DNA of 64,000 nucleotides from Symsagittifera roscoffensis (GCF_963678635.1 NC_087065.1:43337430-43401429), one strand, 5' to 3'; counted from the stretch's first letter, positions 11,662-24,914 are shown. The notes: a model not told the origin generated them from the sequence alone. A program made the numbers and translations.

Positions 11662-12789
11662 TCAGCCTATACTTAAGTAATATTTCTTATGCAAGTATAC
11701 TTGTATGTTAGTATCAGAGAAGATTACGTGGATCAGCGCGTATAGTTCCCGTGGATGCAGTCGTCCTCTGTTCGGATCGTACACAGGAAGCGAAAGCTTC
11801 TTCACTTCCCTTTCCACGAGGAAGTCTCTCAATCTCGTCAAGGACATGACTAGATTTTCTGGGTCCACGTGCCGCTTCTCCGTCGCCCTCGTCACCAAGA
11901 AGCATAAGTACTTTCCCGGTATCTGTGACGCCGCTGGAGGCAAGGCTGCTACGCCACCTATTGCTGGTGTTTGCTTCCAAAAGAATTTTATACTCTCTCT
12001 TAAAATCTGCTGCTAACGCTGTCTTAAAACTCATGTCTGCTGTGATTGCTATCGCACATGTTCTATTCGTGAGTATGAAATCACTGTCTGTTAGTATTTT
12101 GCTACTTGAACATTCATTTGGTAAGTTAAAATATGACTCAACTACCCTCCCTATGTCCGGTTTCTTAGGGTCCTCGCCTGTTTCTGCTTCTAAATCCCAT
12201 GTTTCTCTTGCTATTCTCAATTTTTTAGTAATAAATTTTCAGTGTGGGTAAGCCCTACCCCCACTCCCCGGAAAAAAATATCCATCGACGTCCCCGTCGA
12301 TCGCATACCGGATATCAAGTCGAGATTGGAAGCCGGAATGAGTAGTCGCCCTTCCTGGGCAGCCCTGGAAGGATCCTCTCGTTCAGTTTTCATGTATTTC
12401 ATGCTTTCATGATCTACATCTTGAATCGTGACACTGGTGTCCTCTGGGTCCGACGTCCTTTCGTTCAGCCATTCCAAGACACGCAAATTCGTCAAATCTT
12501 GTTCATATGACTGCTGCTGCTCGTCGTCGAATTCTACCTCGGGCTTGGACCGGTCATCGACTCACTCCTCGTCGTGGTCATCGATTATGTCAATGTCCTG
12601 TGACACAGTTATTTATTCTAGACCCACTACTTCTTCCCCTATCTTCTTCAGGTCTATCCTGTTCACTACAAAATTGTCGCCGTAAGGGTTATATCTTTTT
12701 CTGGGTCTTGTCTTGCCATTCTGTCGAGTCTCTATCGTCAACGGAAGATCCGGTTCCAAGTTCTTGGGAACCTCCCGTTGTTCAGCGTC
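11662..12789 (-). pseudogene. Copy 3 linker and macrodomain (broken)
   Basis: Linker frame (12495-12217), then macrodomain frames (12220-11714 and 11943-11662). The linker ends K-N-stop at A_AAA_AAU followed by UGA; a -1 shift there enters the macrodomain frame exactly. A deletion of about eight bases after FKREYK (shared with copy 1, absent from main) breaks the macrodomain in the middle, and the second half continues in another frame through SLPVYDP to its end. Confidence 0.75.
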
Positions 12790-15133
12790 TTACCAGTCCT
12801 CTTCTGCGTAGGGTAAAGTTTCATCGTCTGCTTCAATCACCTCATTTGGATCCAGGTCCAGAGGTGTACTTGTTCCTTCCTCTACGACTTCGTTTCCATC
12901 GTTCTTTTCCCTGGTGCCCTTCTCGTTGACCTCACAAGCAGGTTTCATCATGAGATAATCCCCCTCTTCCATGTCTGCAGGTATACACCAGTCTTCTGTC
13001 GATGGGTTGTGTGGCTTAATGTTCTCGTAGTGGGTGGCTCAGCCAGTACTCAGTCTATAAAAGCGTCCCTCCTGGTGCACTTCCCTAATCATGAAGGGTC
13101 CCCTCCACGTTTTTAGGAGCTTTTTCGTTCCTTTCGGTGGTATAACGTTCTGAAATACCCATACGTAGTCTACTACGGAGTAAGCTCTTGCACCAGCTGC
13201 TTTCTTGTCAAATCGTTTCCTCTGCCTTGCCTGTGCCTGTTGAGTATTTCGTCTACATAAGTCGGTTAACTCCTGTTGACGGCTTATTACATCCCTTACA
13301 TAGACCTGTGGTGACTTCTTCTTACCCTCGTACTCTGCTAGAAGAAAGTCAAATGCAAAGACTTTTCGTGTCCGGCTAGCATCATGTGTGGACTAACTCC
13401 GGTGGTGGAATGTTGCGTGCTATTATAAGCTCCAATCACTTGTGGAAGGTATCTGTCCCAATCGGTCATGTACCTGGAACAATATACCCTCAGCATCGAC
13501 ACTAACGTTCGATTCTGCCTTTCCACTAAGCCATTCGTCTGGGGATGGTATGTCGTGGAGTGAGCTTGAGCAACCTGTGAGCGTCTCATTAGCTCTTTCG
13601 TGAGTTCCCCCGCAAAAGCTGTTCCATTATCCAATTGAAAAGTCGTGGGACAACCATGTCTCGCTATCCACTTATTGATCAGGTGGTCGCACGTCTCTTC
13701 CAATGAGGCAGTTATGCAGGGCACGGCCTCTGCATACTTCGTGAAGTGATCTATTATGACCAAGACTTGATTATAACCACTGTCTGTCATGCATATCTAT
13801 TGGTGATCTATCTGCACCACCTCGTTGAATTTAGACGACTCGAAAGGTTGTAAAGGAAATCGCAATTTCCTTGGATCCTTGACCTGTTGGCATGACAGAC
13901 ACGCTGTTACCTACTTCTCACATGCCTTCTTCATTCCAGGCCACTCAAAGCGCTTCAGGATCCTCTGACATACTTTGTCGATCCCTTGATAGCCCATCTG
14001 ATCATGCGACCGGAACAAAAATTCTGTCTGATAGAGTTGCGGCAAGCCATGCGATAGCAAGCCATGATCCCGTCCTTGTTTAGATATAACCTTCCCTTTT
14101 TTTGCATAAAATACTGTCGCAGAATGCGGTAACTGTCTTCCTCGAGGTCTCCGTTGTCCGGAGAACCTTTTTCGATCCAACTTTTTAGGTTGCTTGTCAT
14201 GCGATCTTTTCTCTGCGCTCTTAGTAGGTCCGAGAGTCTGTATCTCGCCTTCAAGTACGTCTTCATGACCCCAATTGACTATTCAGCTTATTCAGCTGAT
14301 GCGTGTCTTCTTCCTTCTTAAAGCACCAAATCTTTGCCAGTGGTTGTGTTTCCTGTTCGAATGGCTGAAGATCAGTCCTGATTACCTCTTTTTGTGGCAA
14401 CAGACTTATCGAACGTTTCGATACCGCTATTGTTTCCAGATCATCCGCTGCGTTATCAAAGACTCTTTCACCTGGTATGAGGTAGCGATCACTGTCAGGG
14501 TCCTGATATACCTCTCTATCCAGATCCCTTGCTCGAGTTTCCACTAGTTGTGTGTGGATAGCTAGCTCTGACAGTTCCGATCCCGAGCTCGAGTTCCTGT
14601 CTGAGTAGGTGTCAATTCCTGAGTTTCGGGAATTGTCATCTGTTGAAGAGTCTGTGACGGAGTCTGCACCATCTCCTGGGTCAGTTCTGTGCCTTCTTCG
14701 CGTCCATCTGAACTCCCCGGACAAAAATTTATTCTCCAGGTCCTGTTTCTCCTCAGCAACTTTTTCATCTACATCAGACTCCCCGGACAAACTTCCTTGT
14801 CCCGGGTATTGATCTTGAACTCGCCGGCTCTTCTCGCCGTTCGTCTCCCCGGACAAACAATCTTGCACCAGGTTTCGTTCAAACTTTTCACCTTCTTTTT
14901 CCTGGTCCACAAAGGTAACGGTTTTCTTCTTCTGCGTATCGTTCCCCTGTTCTTTCCGATCGTATGAAAGGCTGGTTAAAACCTCGCGGGGTATTGAGGA
15001 TACTAGTTGCTGAACTATTGTCCCACAATCCCTCTGCTGCTGCCCACTCGGGGTCATCTCTGGTCACTTCTCTCTCTAACAATCCACCCAGCATCCGCAT
15101 CACTTGCGGTGTGACCTGCACCGTATTACCCAA
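12790..15133 (-). pseudogene. Copy 3 integrase region (broken)
   Basis: Frames 15057-14263, 14266-13955, 14180-13911, 13790-13338 and 12972-12790 align in order with main integrase. The linker repeats the motif LSGE with Ser/Asp-rich sequence. The catalytic core retains the DHFTKYAEAVPC stretch and the downstream D and E positions, though the SDNG motif reads LDNG. Several small deletions break the frame around 13900-14100 and 13350. The tail ends in EEDW followed by TAA, which is in the same register as the downstream linker sequence. Confidence 0.85.
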
Positions 15134-17018
15134 TTATGAGAGGCTGTTAATGTTCATGCGAGACAGTTCCTGCTGGACCAGGTTTGAGTGCAGCAACAGA
15201 TCCAAGGGCACCGGTTCCTTTTTGGATAGAATCTTTATCTCGGCTGCTTTCTCTACAAGTAACTCAAGATGTCCTGGAATTGGATGTTCAGACTTGTCCA
15301 ACCATCTCGTTAAGGGAAGCGCTCCATAAGTTTCTTTGTCCAAAAACGAGAATCCATCCTTTATTTCTGCCTGATTAGCTTGCTTCTGTTCCAGTCTTTC
15401 ATAGAACTCGGTTTTCTTGCTGAGGCTGTCAGCATTTTGGTGTTTGTCATGCATCATGTGCTCGATTATCATGTGGTAGCCATCTAACCTTACTATCCAC
15501 CTACCAATATAACTCTGATCCATCGAGTAGTATGTCTTCAACCAGGATAACGCCCTGTTGTCCACGCGTAACTTAAAGTGAGCGCTCCCCAAGTTTGCGC
15601 GGTACTTTTCCACCAATGTGATTACTGCAAACATTTCTACTTTTCGTGCACCATATTTCATCTCAGTGTCATTTATCACCTTACTGCCATATCCAATGGG
15701 ACGGAGAACGAATCTCCCATTCCATTCTTGCTCCTGATGCAGTATTCCCGAGATGGCTACTACTGATGCGTCTGTGTCAAGAACATACATGCCCTTTTCA
15801 GTAGGCATGCCTAGCACTGGCGTTTCGCACAGTTCCCGCTTTTTGTTCTCAAAGGCCGTTTGAGCTTCATCGCTCCATTCAAACTTCTTTCCTTTGTTAT
15901 GCATCAGCTTCTGCATCGGATACACCTTGTCTGCATATCCTTTTATGAACTCACGGTAATAGTTGGCAATTCCTAGGAAGCTCATGAGCTGTGTGCCTGT
16001 TCTGGGAGCCTTCCATGTCAACACAGCTTCTACTGCTTCCGGGTCCGGCCTCACACCATGCCTGTACACCATTTTTCCTAGGTACTTGATCGAGTCCCTA
16101 AGGATTTCACATTTCGATGGTTTGCACTTTAATCCTGCTCTTTTCATGCATCCAAAGACCTCATCGAGCCAATCAATGTGGTCTTCCAGGGTCGATGTTG
16201 CTATGACTACGTCATCCACGTAACACATCACGAGATTCCAGTACTTCTTTGTCACTCTGGTCAAAGCCTGAGCCATCAGTCTTTGAAAGGTGGTCGTGGC
16301 GTTGCACAAGCCGAAGGGCATCCTCCACTGATACAACCCCAATTCACACGCGAATCCGGTCTTTTCTCTATCCTTCTTCCGCAGAGGGACCTGCCAGAAG
16401 GCAGAACCCAAGTCCAATGTGGTGAAGAACTTGGCAGCACCAAGTTTGAAGAGGCTCTCGTCTATTCTCCGTATCGGATACGCATCTTTTATCGTTAACG
16501 CGTTCAAGTAACATAAGTCGCAACAAAACCTAAGCTGCCCCCTTCTTTTTCGCCATTACTACCCCGCAAGCCCATGGCAATTTCGAGGGTTCTATCATGT
16601 CGTATTCGAGCAACATTTCTATTTCCGCTCGGCACGCTTCCAATTTATGTGGCGTCATTCGTCTTGCGCCTTCCCTATGGGGAACGGCGCCTTCCTCAAG
16701 CTCGATTTCGTGTTCGACGAAGTTACAACAACCGATATCCGCCTTATGTTTTGAAAATACATCCGCGTTCCCATTTAAAACCTCCCGCAGTAATTCGAAA
16801 TCTCCCTCGCCTATTTTCCCTTTTAAGTGTTCTATCTCTGGCAAAACTGGTTTCTCAGATTCTAGTTCATATGACGAGGCGCGTCCCGGAAAATTCGAGC
16901 AGCTCGATAAGCCGTCGTCCGTTTCGGACTTCATTGAAAACAATTTATGAATAGATTTTAATTCATTAATCCTTTTTAAAATTTTAACTTTATTGGCATG
17001 ATAAGGACAGTCTTTCAC
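15134..17018 (-). pseudogene. Copy 3 RT and RNase H (broken)
   Basis: Frames 17018-16530 and 16507-15134 cover RT and RNase H. YVDD is present, as is the DTDAS start of RNase H. A deletion near 16535 shifts the frame within the RT N-terminal part. The second frame runs past the position of the main copy's TAA (38323) with a tyrosine codon, which shows that RNase H and the following linker are one frame in this family. It ends near 15134 with divergence and a frame change. Confidence 0.88.
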
Positions 17019-18545
17019 ACTATGTTTCTTCTAGTTTTGAGTCTCCTCATAGTCTGTCCTCATAGGCAAAGTGTAACCAAGTTTCTTTCCCCGCTGGATT
17101 GAAACCGTGGTGTCCAGTGTGTTCAATAACACACTGACACACAGTCGGTTTCGAGTTACCGAGATTCTCCAGCCTAAAATCACTGAACTTTGACTATTTG
17201 GATTCGGTACCAAACAAACCTGTTTACTATCACTTAACGAATTTAAATTTCTCATTCTAAAAATTGCTACTACTGCTTGTCCCGGCTGTAGTTTTACTTT
17301 TCTATCTAAAAAAATTGGTACCTTGTTTTTGTCTGTTATTATTCTATTAATTGGTTTCTTAACATACTTTCGAACCGGGTTCCTAATCCTTCTTAGACCG
17401 TTGTTCAAGTCAACCATCACGTCAAAATTCCTGACAAAATCTCTGCCCAAGATGAATTGGTCGGCGTCGTCCAAATTCTCTACCACCAGGAAGCTCATCC
17501 AAAGATCCCGTCCTCCCATGTGGAGAACCTTTAATGGCGTTCTTCCGGCTACGTAAATTGCTCCTCGATTGGCTGCAGCCAAATGGAGATTGGTTGGAAT
17601 TAGATCTTCCCTCATGAAGCCCATTCTTTCCCAAGTCTTTATCGGCATCGCGCTTACTACCGCTCCTGTGTCCAAAAGCCCTGTGACTCCGATTTTCTTT
17701 CCGTTGGTGTCAAGCAGATGTGCAGTCACATCTGCTTCGTATCCAATGTGTACTGCGTCTTGCACCATCATGGCGTGATGGCCTATCCTGCGGACTTTGA
17801 GTTCCTCTTCACTCAAATAGATCTGCCTTATCTAGTCACTGTCTGTTGTTACATATGTCCTAGTGTAGATACTGATTCCATCTACGTTCACCATCACTTG
17901 ATACGGTCCATAGTCTTCCACGTACCGCCCATGAAGTTTCTTTATGCGAGGGCCACCTGTTGTTAGTAGTGCTCGCACAGCTCTTGACTCAGTGCTTGGC
18001 TCCACCTGCCTCAGATAATCTGCGTATGTGTCCAAATGCATCAAAGTGAACTCTGATGGTTCACTCGGACTTCTGATTACCTGATGTCCCGCTACCGAGA
18101 TTATTGACTGTGTTTTGCTTCCTTGTGGCACCATAACGAACCTCTGCCCGGAGATCACATTAACTTTCATGCTCGAACTACTTGGTGCTTTTGTTTCTTG
18201 GAATTCTTTTACCTCGAAGGTATTCAGCTTCTCCTGTAGTTTCTCATTTTCCAATTCGAGCTTCACTTTTTGCTCAATCTCTTTCGTTACCAGTTCCTGC
18301 TGCACTCTATTTAGAGCATCCCTCGCGGCTGCCCTATAATCAATCTTGCAGTCATCCGCCGCAGTCACCGGTTCCGGTTCACATGTCTGTTCTGTTACCG
18401 CTTGCATCTTCTTCGTTGCCAGCTCTTGCGGTTTTTCTTTTCTACGCGCCTCCGCCTCACTCAATAGGCGATCCTTGCTGGCTTTCACACCCGATAAAGA
18501 TTCCTCATGCCTTGGATGCTTGATGTCTGCTACAGCATCCCACAA
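17019..18545 (-). pseudogene. Copy 3 gag-pol linker and protease (broken)
   Basis: Two frames (18545-17832 and 17816-17031) cover the coiled-coil linker and aspartic protease. The protease keeps the catalytic D-T-G (about residues 51-53 of the second frame), unlike the D-T-E of the main copy, so the main copy's change is derived. A stop at 17832 (TAG) separates the two frames, which main reads through. This piece is useful as the reference for the intact protease motif. Confidence 0.85.
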
Positions 18546-21106
18546 TCCGATTTAAAATGACCTTCCAAGTTGCAAAAGAAACACCTCGGGCCGAATTTTG
18601 CAATTACTCCCCTCATGAAATCTTCATGGTTGACTTCTGACGCATATTCGTCCTCGAGGCTAAAGCCTATTGCTTTCATGCTTCCCTGTTTTGTAAGTTG
18701 GGCATGCTGACACATGATGGTCCGTCGAACTGCAATTTGCACAAGAGCGTCTTTTGTCCATATGTCCCTCGGTTTATACCAGTTGTGACCTTTGTTTGCT
18801 GGTCCGTTGTTAAAATTTCCATAATTGTTCTTGTAATATCCAGATCTCGATGGCGGCTTCAGCAAAAGATATTCCTTTGACTTGAGTCTCAACTCCTCTG
18901 GTGTTGACGCATTGGTTGAGAGTGGTGTGTAATGGGTTGCTAACATCGTTCGAAGCTCATCATTCTTCACACCATCGATGAATTTTGAGGCTACTGCCAG
19001 TTTCATCCTCCTGTTCGACTCGTCCGGTTGGCTGCGCCTTCATAGCATCTCCAAATTGTCTTGAAACTTGCCTATCGTCTCATCTTCTCGTTGCCTCCGT
19101 TTCTCGAAGCGCATCATTGCCTGATGCCCCTGCAACCCTGATCCAAAACGATTTAACAAGATTTCAAAAATTTTCTCAGCTGTGTCCCGCTGGTATTGCT
19201 TTTTGGCGATCACACAGTTTAGGGCTGTTCCTTCCAAGTTACTGGTGAGCGCGCTGCACTCTTGCCTTTCTGACAGGTCTTCTTCCTCAAAATGCAGTTT
19301 CATCACCTCTATCCAGGTATCAGTTCAGCATCAGATTCGTCTTTATAGCATCTCGGTTTCTTAAAGACTCTTCTGGACTTTTCACTACATTCATTGGTTC
19401 TAGATAACCTCGTAAGGAATGTCTCCAAAGACCTGTTTAGGGGTTCAAAGGCTGTGGCCATTGCTGTAGCATCTCTTGAGTGCCCCGCCTGAGTATCATC
19501 GGCCCCTGGTAAGGGTTCTGTGTTTGGTATTGTTTTTTCCTTGGCTCGTATGACTCATCCCTGGACTTGCATGACTCCTGTTACTGGAATCACCTCTCCC
19601 CGTCGCATGTGTGCCTTGCGTCGGTCATTTGTTTGAATCCTGTCTATTGCCACTTGAACTTCCTCTGAAGTTTGGGCCCCATGTTCTATTCTCCCCTGTT
19701 GTATAGCCTGCTGGACTGCCCCTACCTCTAGTGGATCCATATGTTCTTCTCCTATTTTGTTGGTCATTGAAGTTCACCCTCGGCTCCCTGCTGGGACCTC
19801 CCGAGTTCGGTTCCCCTTCTCTTGGTCCACTCCTGCTGCCTAGTAGCCCAACCAACCTGTCCATGATAGCCTGAGGCCTTAGATCGCCTCTCCATCATCG
19901 CATCTATCTTTGTGTCAAGAGTCGCAAGAGACTGCTCTTGCTGAGTTCTCAACTTCTCCATGTCGTCTCTTAATCGTAACTCTCTCTGTTCCGCTTCTCT
20001 TGTCATTCGCGACAAGTTCTTTGCTATGTGTTCGTCCGTTCTTTGCTTCAAGCGTTTTTCGCTTCTACTAATTTCTTGTCTATTGTGGTTTATTTCTTCC
20101 CGCAGACTTTCTCTTTCAACATGGACTGCTCTCTCTCTGGTTCACTCATTCTTATGGACATCTGTTCATTTTGCTCTCCGATACTGCCCACTATGTTGTT
20201 CAAGGCTTCTTCAATTGATGTTCCGTTATCCACTAGTGGCGTCACAAGTGGCGGTGCTACCCTGTCGATCCCAGTTGGCTTGATGCTGGTCGAGATTCGG
20301 TCTTTGATTTTCTGCCTCGACGTCTTTTCATTATCCACATCTGGACCTCTGGATCCGCCTGTGCGTTGCTTAGCCCTGTGTTTCTGTTCTCCCCAGTTCG
20401 CTTTTCCGAATTCGTCATACTTACAAAGTTTCTTGACTGGTCTGATGTGTTTGTGGTTTTGCTTATTGTCCTCACTGCACCAAATTGGTCCATGGTACCA
20501 ATCCCTCTGTCGGTGTATGCTTCATTCTCTTGAGTCGAACTATTCATTGTCCTCTTCTTCTTCCAGGGATTCACCTTCATCGCCTGTACCCGCTCCCATG
20601 GTGAATGGAAAGATGTTTCCGAAAGTGTTCTTAATTCTTTCTGAAAACGATGAGGACGTTGCCTGTTTCTCCGTCACGCCTGCCATCATGGTGTTGTCTG
20701 TGGGAGACCTTCTAGTTGCCACAATTTCAGTAGAGATGTCGGACAGTTTCGACATCTCCTCTCAGTCCAGTGTCCCGGTAGAAGTGGCAAAATCTTGGCC
20801 TTGTTCTACCGGAGTAGATTCACTCGCCAGCCTTCTGTTTCCTCTCTCCTCCGGTCCGTGTATTTCCTCGTTCTCATCCAAGGCCTGGTCCAGATGGACC
20901 TCCACTTCTAGCATTGTTTTTTGCTCTTCTGAGGACTTTTGACTCCTGGTCTCAACCATTCAGCCTGAAACCGTCTCCCCATTGTCGGTCCGGGTTCGTG
21001 TGATCCTTTCCACAAAAGGGTCGGTCATTGCTCTTATCTGTTTCTCAGGCATGAATTTCCTGGAGCTATCACCTAGCTTAGGTATCCTTGACTTGTCTAG
21101 ACTCAT
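18546..21106 (-). pseudogene. Copy 3 gag (broken)
   Basis: Homologue of main gag on the minus strand. The start at 20959 aligns with main 43926, and an open frame extends to ATG 21106, interrupted only by a TGA just before 20959. The coiled-coil region, capsid-like region and second CCHC knuckle are recognisable. Frameshifts and stops break it near 20750, 20340, 19760, 19310 and 19000. The first knuckle is lost to a shift near 18740. Eight bases are missing just after the second knuckle (near 18540) relative to main. It cannot encode an intact Gag. Confidence 0.85.
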
Positions 21107-21434
21107 ATTCAATTTACCACTTCTTACTACCTATACACTCAATTCAATTGCTAGTGTCATTTTGATTTGACTACTGATAATAATAACACAAGACAATAAA
21201 TTACAAACGCTTCTATTAAATAGTGACCACGAATCCTTGTATGTTATCACGGTACAGCGTTTATACAATTTATTCACAATAATCGACTACAAGTTGTAAG
21301 ATGTGAAGCTAGCACAGTATGATGATATCAGTCTATTTAAAGAAAGGGCTTTCCCTGCTTGGTGCTGCACCATACAGACAAAACTTGAAGGCAGTAAATT
21401 TCTCAAGTGGGCGACTATTGCACCCACCGAATCC
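21107..21434 (-). other. 5' leader of copy 3
   Basis: Aligns with 44074-44572 of the main element but lacks the extra stretch of about 150 bp at 44308-44470. It contains no gene. Confidence 0.5.
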
Positions 21435-21724
21435 TGTGTTACCTATCTGCCTTCAGACTGCCCGAACTAGACCTACTAAAATCCTCAGGGCATCCACTTT
21501 TCTCAAAAACGTTTTTGATTTGAGTCCACACTAATGAGTTACACATTCTTGATCAATTTAGACTTAGTGTCGCGAATGTCCGAGTTTAAACCTGTTTTGT
21601 TTTGATTCGGTTTTTTACAAAAGGCAAGTTACCAGTGCAGTCACTGGTTCCCAGCCTATCTCTTAATAACCTAATATCCTGAACTACTTTCTATTCTGTT
21701 GTCTTCTTAAGTGTTGACAAAAAA

Positions 21725-21945
21725 ATACCCATCCGGTTTGACAAAAATCGGACCCTTCCGGATTGGCAAAATTGGGACCCATCCGGATTGACAAAAATCA
21801 GACCCATCCGGATTGATAAAATTGCGACCCCTCCGGATTGGGACCCTTCCTGTTTTGTAAAAATTCGGACCCCTCCGGATTAGGACCCCTCCGTATTTGT
21901 AAAAATTTAGACCCCTCCGGATTGGGACCCCTCCTGGTTTGTGAA
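21725..21945. repeat. Cluster of CCYTCCGGATTG motifs in the LTR
   Basis: About ten copies of a 12-14 bp motif (CCCTTCCGGATTG and close variants) lie in 220 bp, spaced about 25 or 16 bp and separated by short A/T linkers. The right LTR keeps three copies at 44866-44935, and single copies recur elsewhere in both LTRs (for example 22072, 23348, 23379, 25379, 45049, 45614, 46350, 47386), some inverted as ATCCGGAAGG. The element strand therefore reads CAATCCGGAAGGG. The core CCGGAAG resembles the binding site of ETS-type factors; that is inference only. Confidence 0.8.
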
Positions 21946-23939
21946 GATAGCTTCTCAGAGGTTTTCTAAATTTCCAACCTATACCCTTTCGGATACGTTC
22001 TCCGATGCTATTATGCTGTTTGAATTAATTAGGAAGGGTGTGTCGTCCTTCCCAAGACCCTTCCGGATTGAAGTTAAGCCTCTTATTCGATGATTCACCC
22101 TAACGGTGAAGGGTCTTATCGCTAGACTAATTTCGGGTCGACTAAGGTTTTCTGGTGCCCTTATCCTTCCCTTTTTGTCTAGAACAGCGTAAAATTGCCT
22201 TATTCAATCGTTTCTACCTTTTGGTAGGGTGTAAGGGCCTTCCAGAAAATATTTATATTAAACGTGAAGGGTCTACCTTCCCAATTTGGTGAATTTGCTA
22301 AAAATAATCCTAACAAAAAAATTCACTCTTACTTTTTTGAATAATTGATGTTTTTATTAGTAAGCTCAGCTAATTTCTGATCTAATGGTAACAAGATCAA
22401 CTGGATCTGTCCCGTAGTTTCAAAGTTATTAAGCAAAACGTCTTTTTTCTAAAAGCAAAAAAAAGTTCTCTCTTATAGGTTCCGCTTTATTTTTTTCGCA
22501 ATTCTGTTCTTTTCGACCTAAAATTTATTGATCCGAGCTCAAAAGGCCTATACTCTTCTAGTTCAATGCAAAAAATTTGATCTAAAACGCTCTAGCTGGA
22601 AAAATTTGCGAAAAACTATGTTATTTGGACCCCTCCGGATTGATGAATGCACTGAATCAAACATGTTAAGTTCGATTTCTCTGTAACCCGGAAGGGTATC
22701 GGCTAGCGGGTTTAAAACCTGTCAATGCACTAGTGGACGTTGTCTGGACGTTGTTAGGATTTGTCCTAACTGAAAAATTTTTAAAAACTTTCTTATTCTA
22801 CAGCGTTTCGTTTTTTCAAAAATCACAAAAATTCGGTTTTTGGTACCAAAATAGTTGCAACCACCTCTGAACTAAATTCAACCGGTTCTACCTATTATAC
22901 TAGTACAGTTACGATGTAATTCATTAATTTAGTACTTTTTTCCGTTTCAAAAAATATCGATATCTCAAAAATCGCGATTTGTGGGGTGATCAAAATTTCG
23001 CTATTTTGACCCTAAAAACCGGTCCGCTTACTGTGTTTTTCACTGAAAAACGATATAGGAGTATTAATATAGGCTGTATAAGTAATAATTCTAGTAATAC
23101 TATACCCCTCCGGGTTTGTTCAATATCCGAATTAGGGTGCTTAACTCGGAAATTCGCAGTTCGGTGAAGGGTCACTACAGTGCAGCACTGTCGAGCCCCC
23201 CACAGATTTTTATATGATTTTTTTTGTACCAAAAGGGATACAAAACTTGTTAACGATACCCAACAGTCGACTGTTGTTGTTGTTGAGCCCCCTCTTGTCA
23301 CTCCTTGTACTGCTTGCCGGATCAGTCTTCTTCACTAATCCCGAGACCCTTCCGGATTGAGCGCAAATCTGCAGACCCTTCCGGATTGAGCGCAAAATAG
23401 CGTTAACGTGCTTAAATACTCAAATAACCTTTCAGTACAAGCCTCACAAACGGGCCGCAAAAATGATCGTAACGATCCTGATTGATATAAATGCCTGTGA
23501 CAACAATATATCTCTCAACAACAATCGGGAGTGTCGGATCTCATCTTGTCTGGGGGATGATTTCTACTGATATTATTACTTTTTTTTTACTGTTTTTGGT
23601 TTTTTCGGTTTTTTTTATGTTTTCTGTTTTTCTTGGGTACTATACTACTTTTTGTTTGGTTTTTTATATATCTTTAAGTGTTTTTGGTCACAAACCTCTC
23701 AGGGAACGAGGGGACGGCCGATCCCCCCACCCTTCCTGGAACGTGAATTTTCGGTCTTAACTAGGTTAAAAAGCTATTCACGGGAATCCGGAAGGCTTCC
23801 GCGTTCCAAACTACTCTTCCGCCCCGGTAGTTAGGGCCTATTAAGGGCGTTATTATGAGCATCCGCTCGGCGCAGAGTGCTCGCTAACGGTTCTGCCGGT
23901 CATGATGTTAAGAAAGAATAACACCCAGTGGCGTCATAA

Positions 23940-24914
23940 AAACATCTATGTAACGTTCGCCCGGAAAATAAAGTTAAGCTATAAAACGACTGGCCAGCGT
24001 CTAAACAAAGCTCTACATGCTTTTCATCGTCTCTACCAAAGCCAGTTCTTTTGGTGGTCTTTCTAACATCCGGTCGACAAAAACGTTACGGCTTTCGGCT
24101 TCGGTCAAAACACTCAAATTAACTTGTTTACATGCTAAATTAGTGAGCTCATTGCTGTGTCTCAGTATCCCCAGACCACGAGGTCACTCCTAAAAACAGG
24201 GCTACTACTATTTGTTATATTACTATTGTTTTTGTTCAGTAAAAAAAAAATCATCATCTCCATCGAAGATGGATCAACCCTTTCCCTTAACCCCTAGCTT
24301 CTCATCGTCAGAAAATGAATTCAGATGTTGAAAAACTTCAGTTCAGGACAAAATAGGGAAGCTAAAATTTTGTATAAAAAATGATATAAGTTCCAGTCCC
24401 GAGACCCCTCCGGATTCTTGAATCCGGGGAAATAACACCCTTATCTCCTCTCTGGAAGGCTTGTTTCCACCCTCCAATGTTGTTGTGAATGGCCTTGCAA
24501 CGATTGTAGCGACACAACCGTTGCAACTTGGAGCGGTCTCTGCTAACACTCTATCGTATTTTCGTTTCCCTCTCAATGATCGTAGTTGTTTTCGCAACAT
24601 ATTTCGTTGTTCTGTTTTTATTTCAGATTTCTTCCAAAATTGTCGTTTTTGACGTTTCTCAGAAATATGACGTCATCGTTCGAAAATTTAAAAAATTAAA
24701 ATTCCAGAATATTCTAGCTTTCACGATTCGTCCAATTGTCTCAATAACACCGTTAATCCTCTAGAACTGCCAATTCGGAAGGTTAGCTGCTAATAATCCG
24801 AAATTGCATTTTCATCCATTCTGGTCGAATGTGACATACCCCTCAGACAGCCCGGTCAATGTCCCCATTGAACCTCGTAATGTTCGTAAAAATGGTACAG
24901 TGCCATCGAACAGA
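23940..24914 (-). repeat. U3 module, variant A
   Basis: It begins near a tgtaacgttcgcccggaa stretch and ends at the gccatcgaacag before 24915. It matches the LTR remnant at 1750-2725 closely and the adjoining module 24915-25918 more distantly. It contains the palindrome TGACGTCA at 24668, a perfect CRE/bZIP-type site also present at 2478 in copy 2; variant B has only TTACGTCA there. The order within the shared LTR shows a tandem duplication of two diverged variants, as would follow unequal recombination between LTRs of different subfamilies. Confidence 0.65.

Noticed and set aside
20028-20942. 304-codon plus-strand frame
   Set aside because: It is antisense to the gag coiled-coil region of copy 3 and has no protein-like features; the minus-strand homology to main gag explains the sequence.
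21725-21945. Regularly spaced motif cluster as a CRISPR array
   Set aside because: Repeats are short and degenerate, spacers too short and A/T-rich, and it lies inside an LTR of a eukaryotic retroelement.
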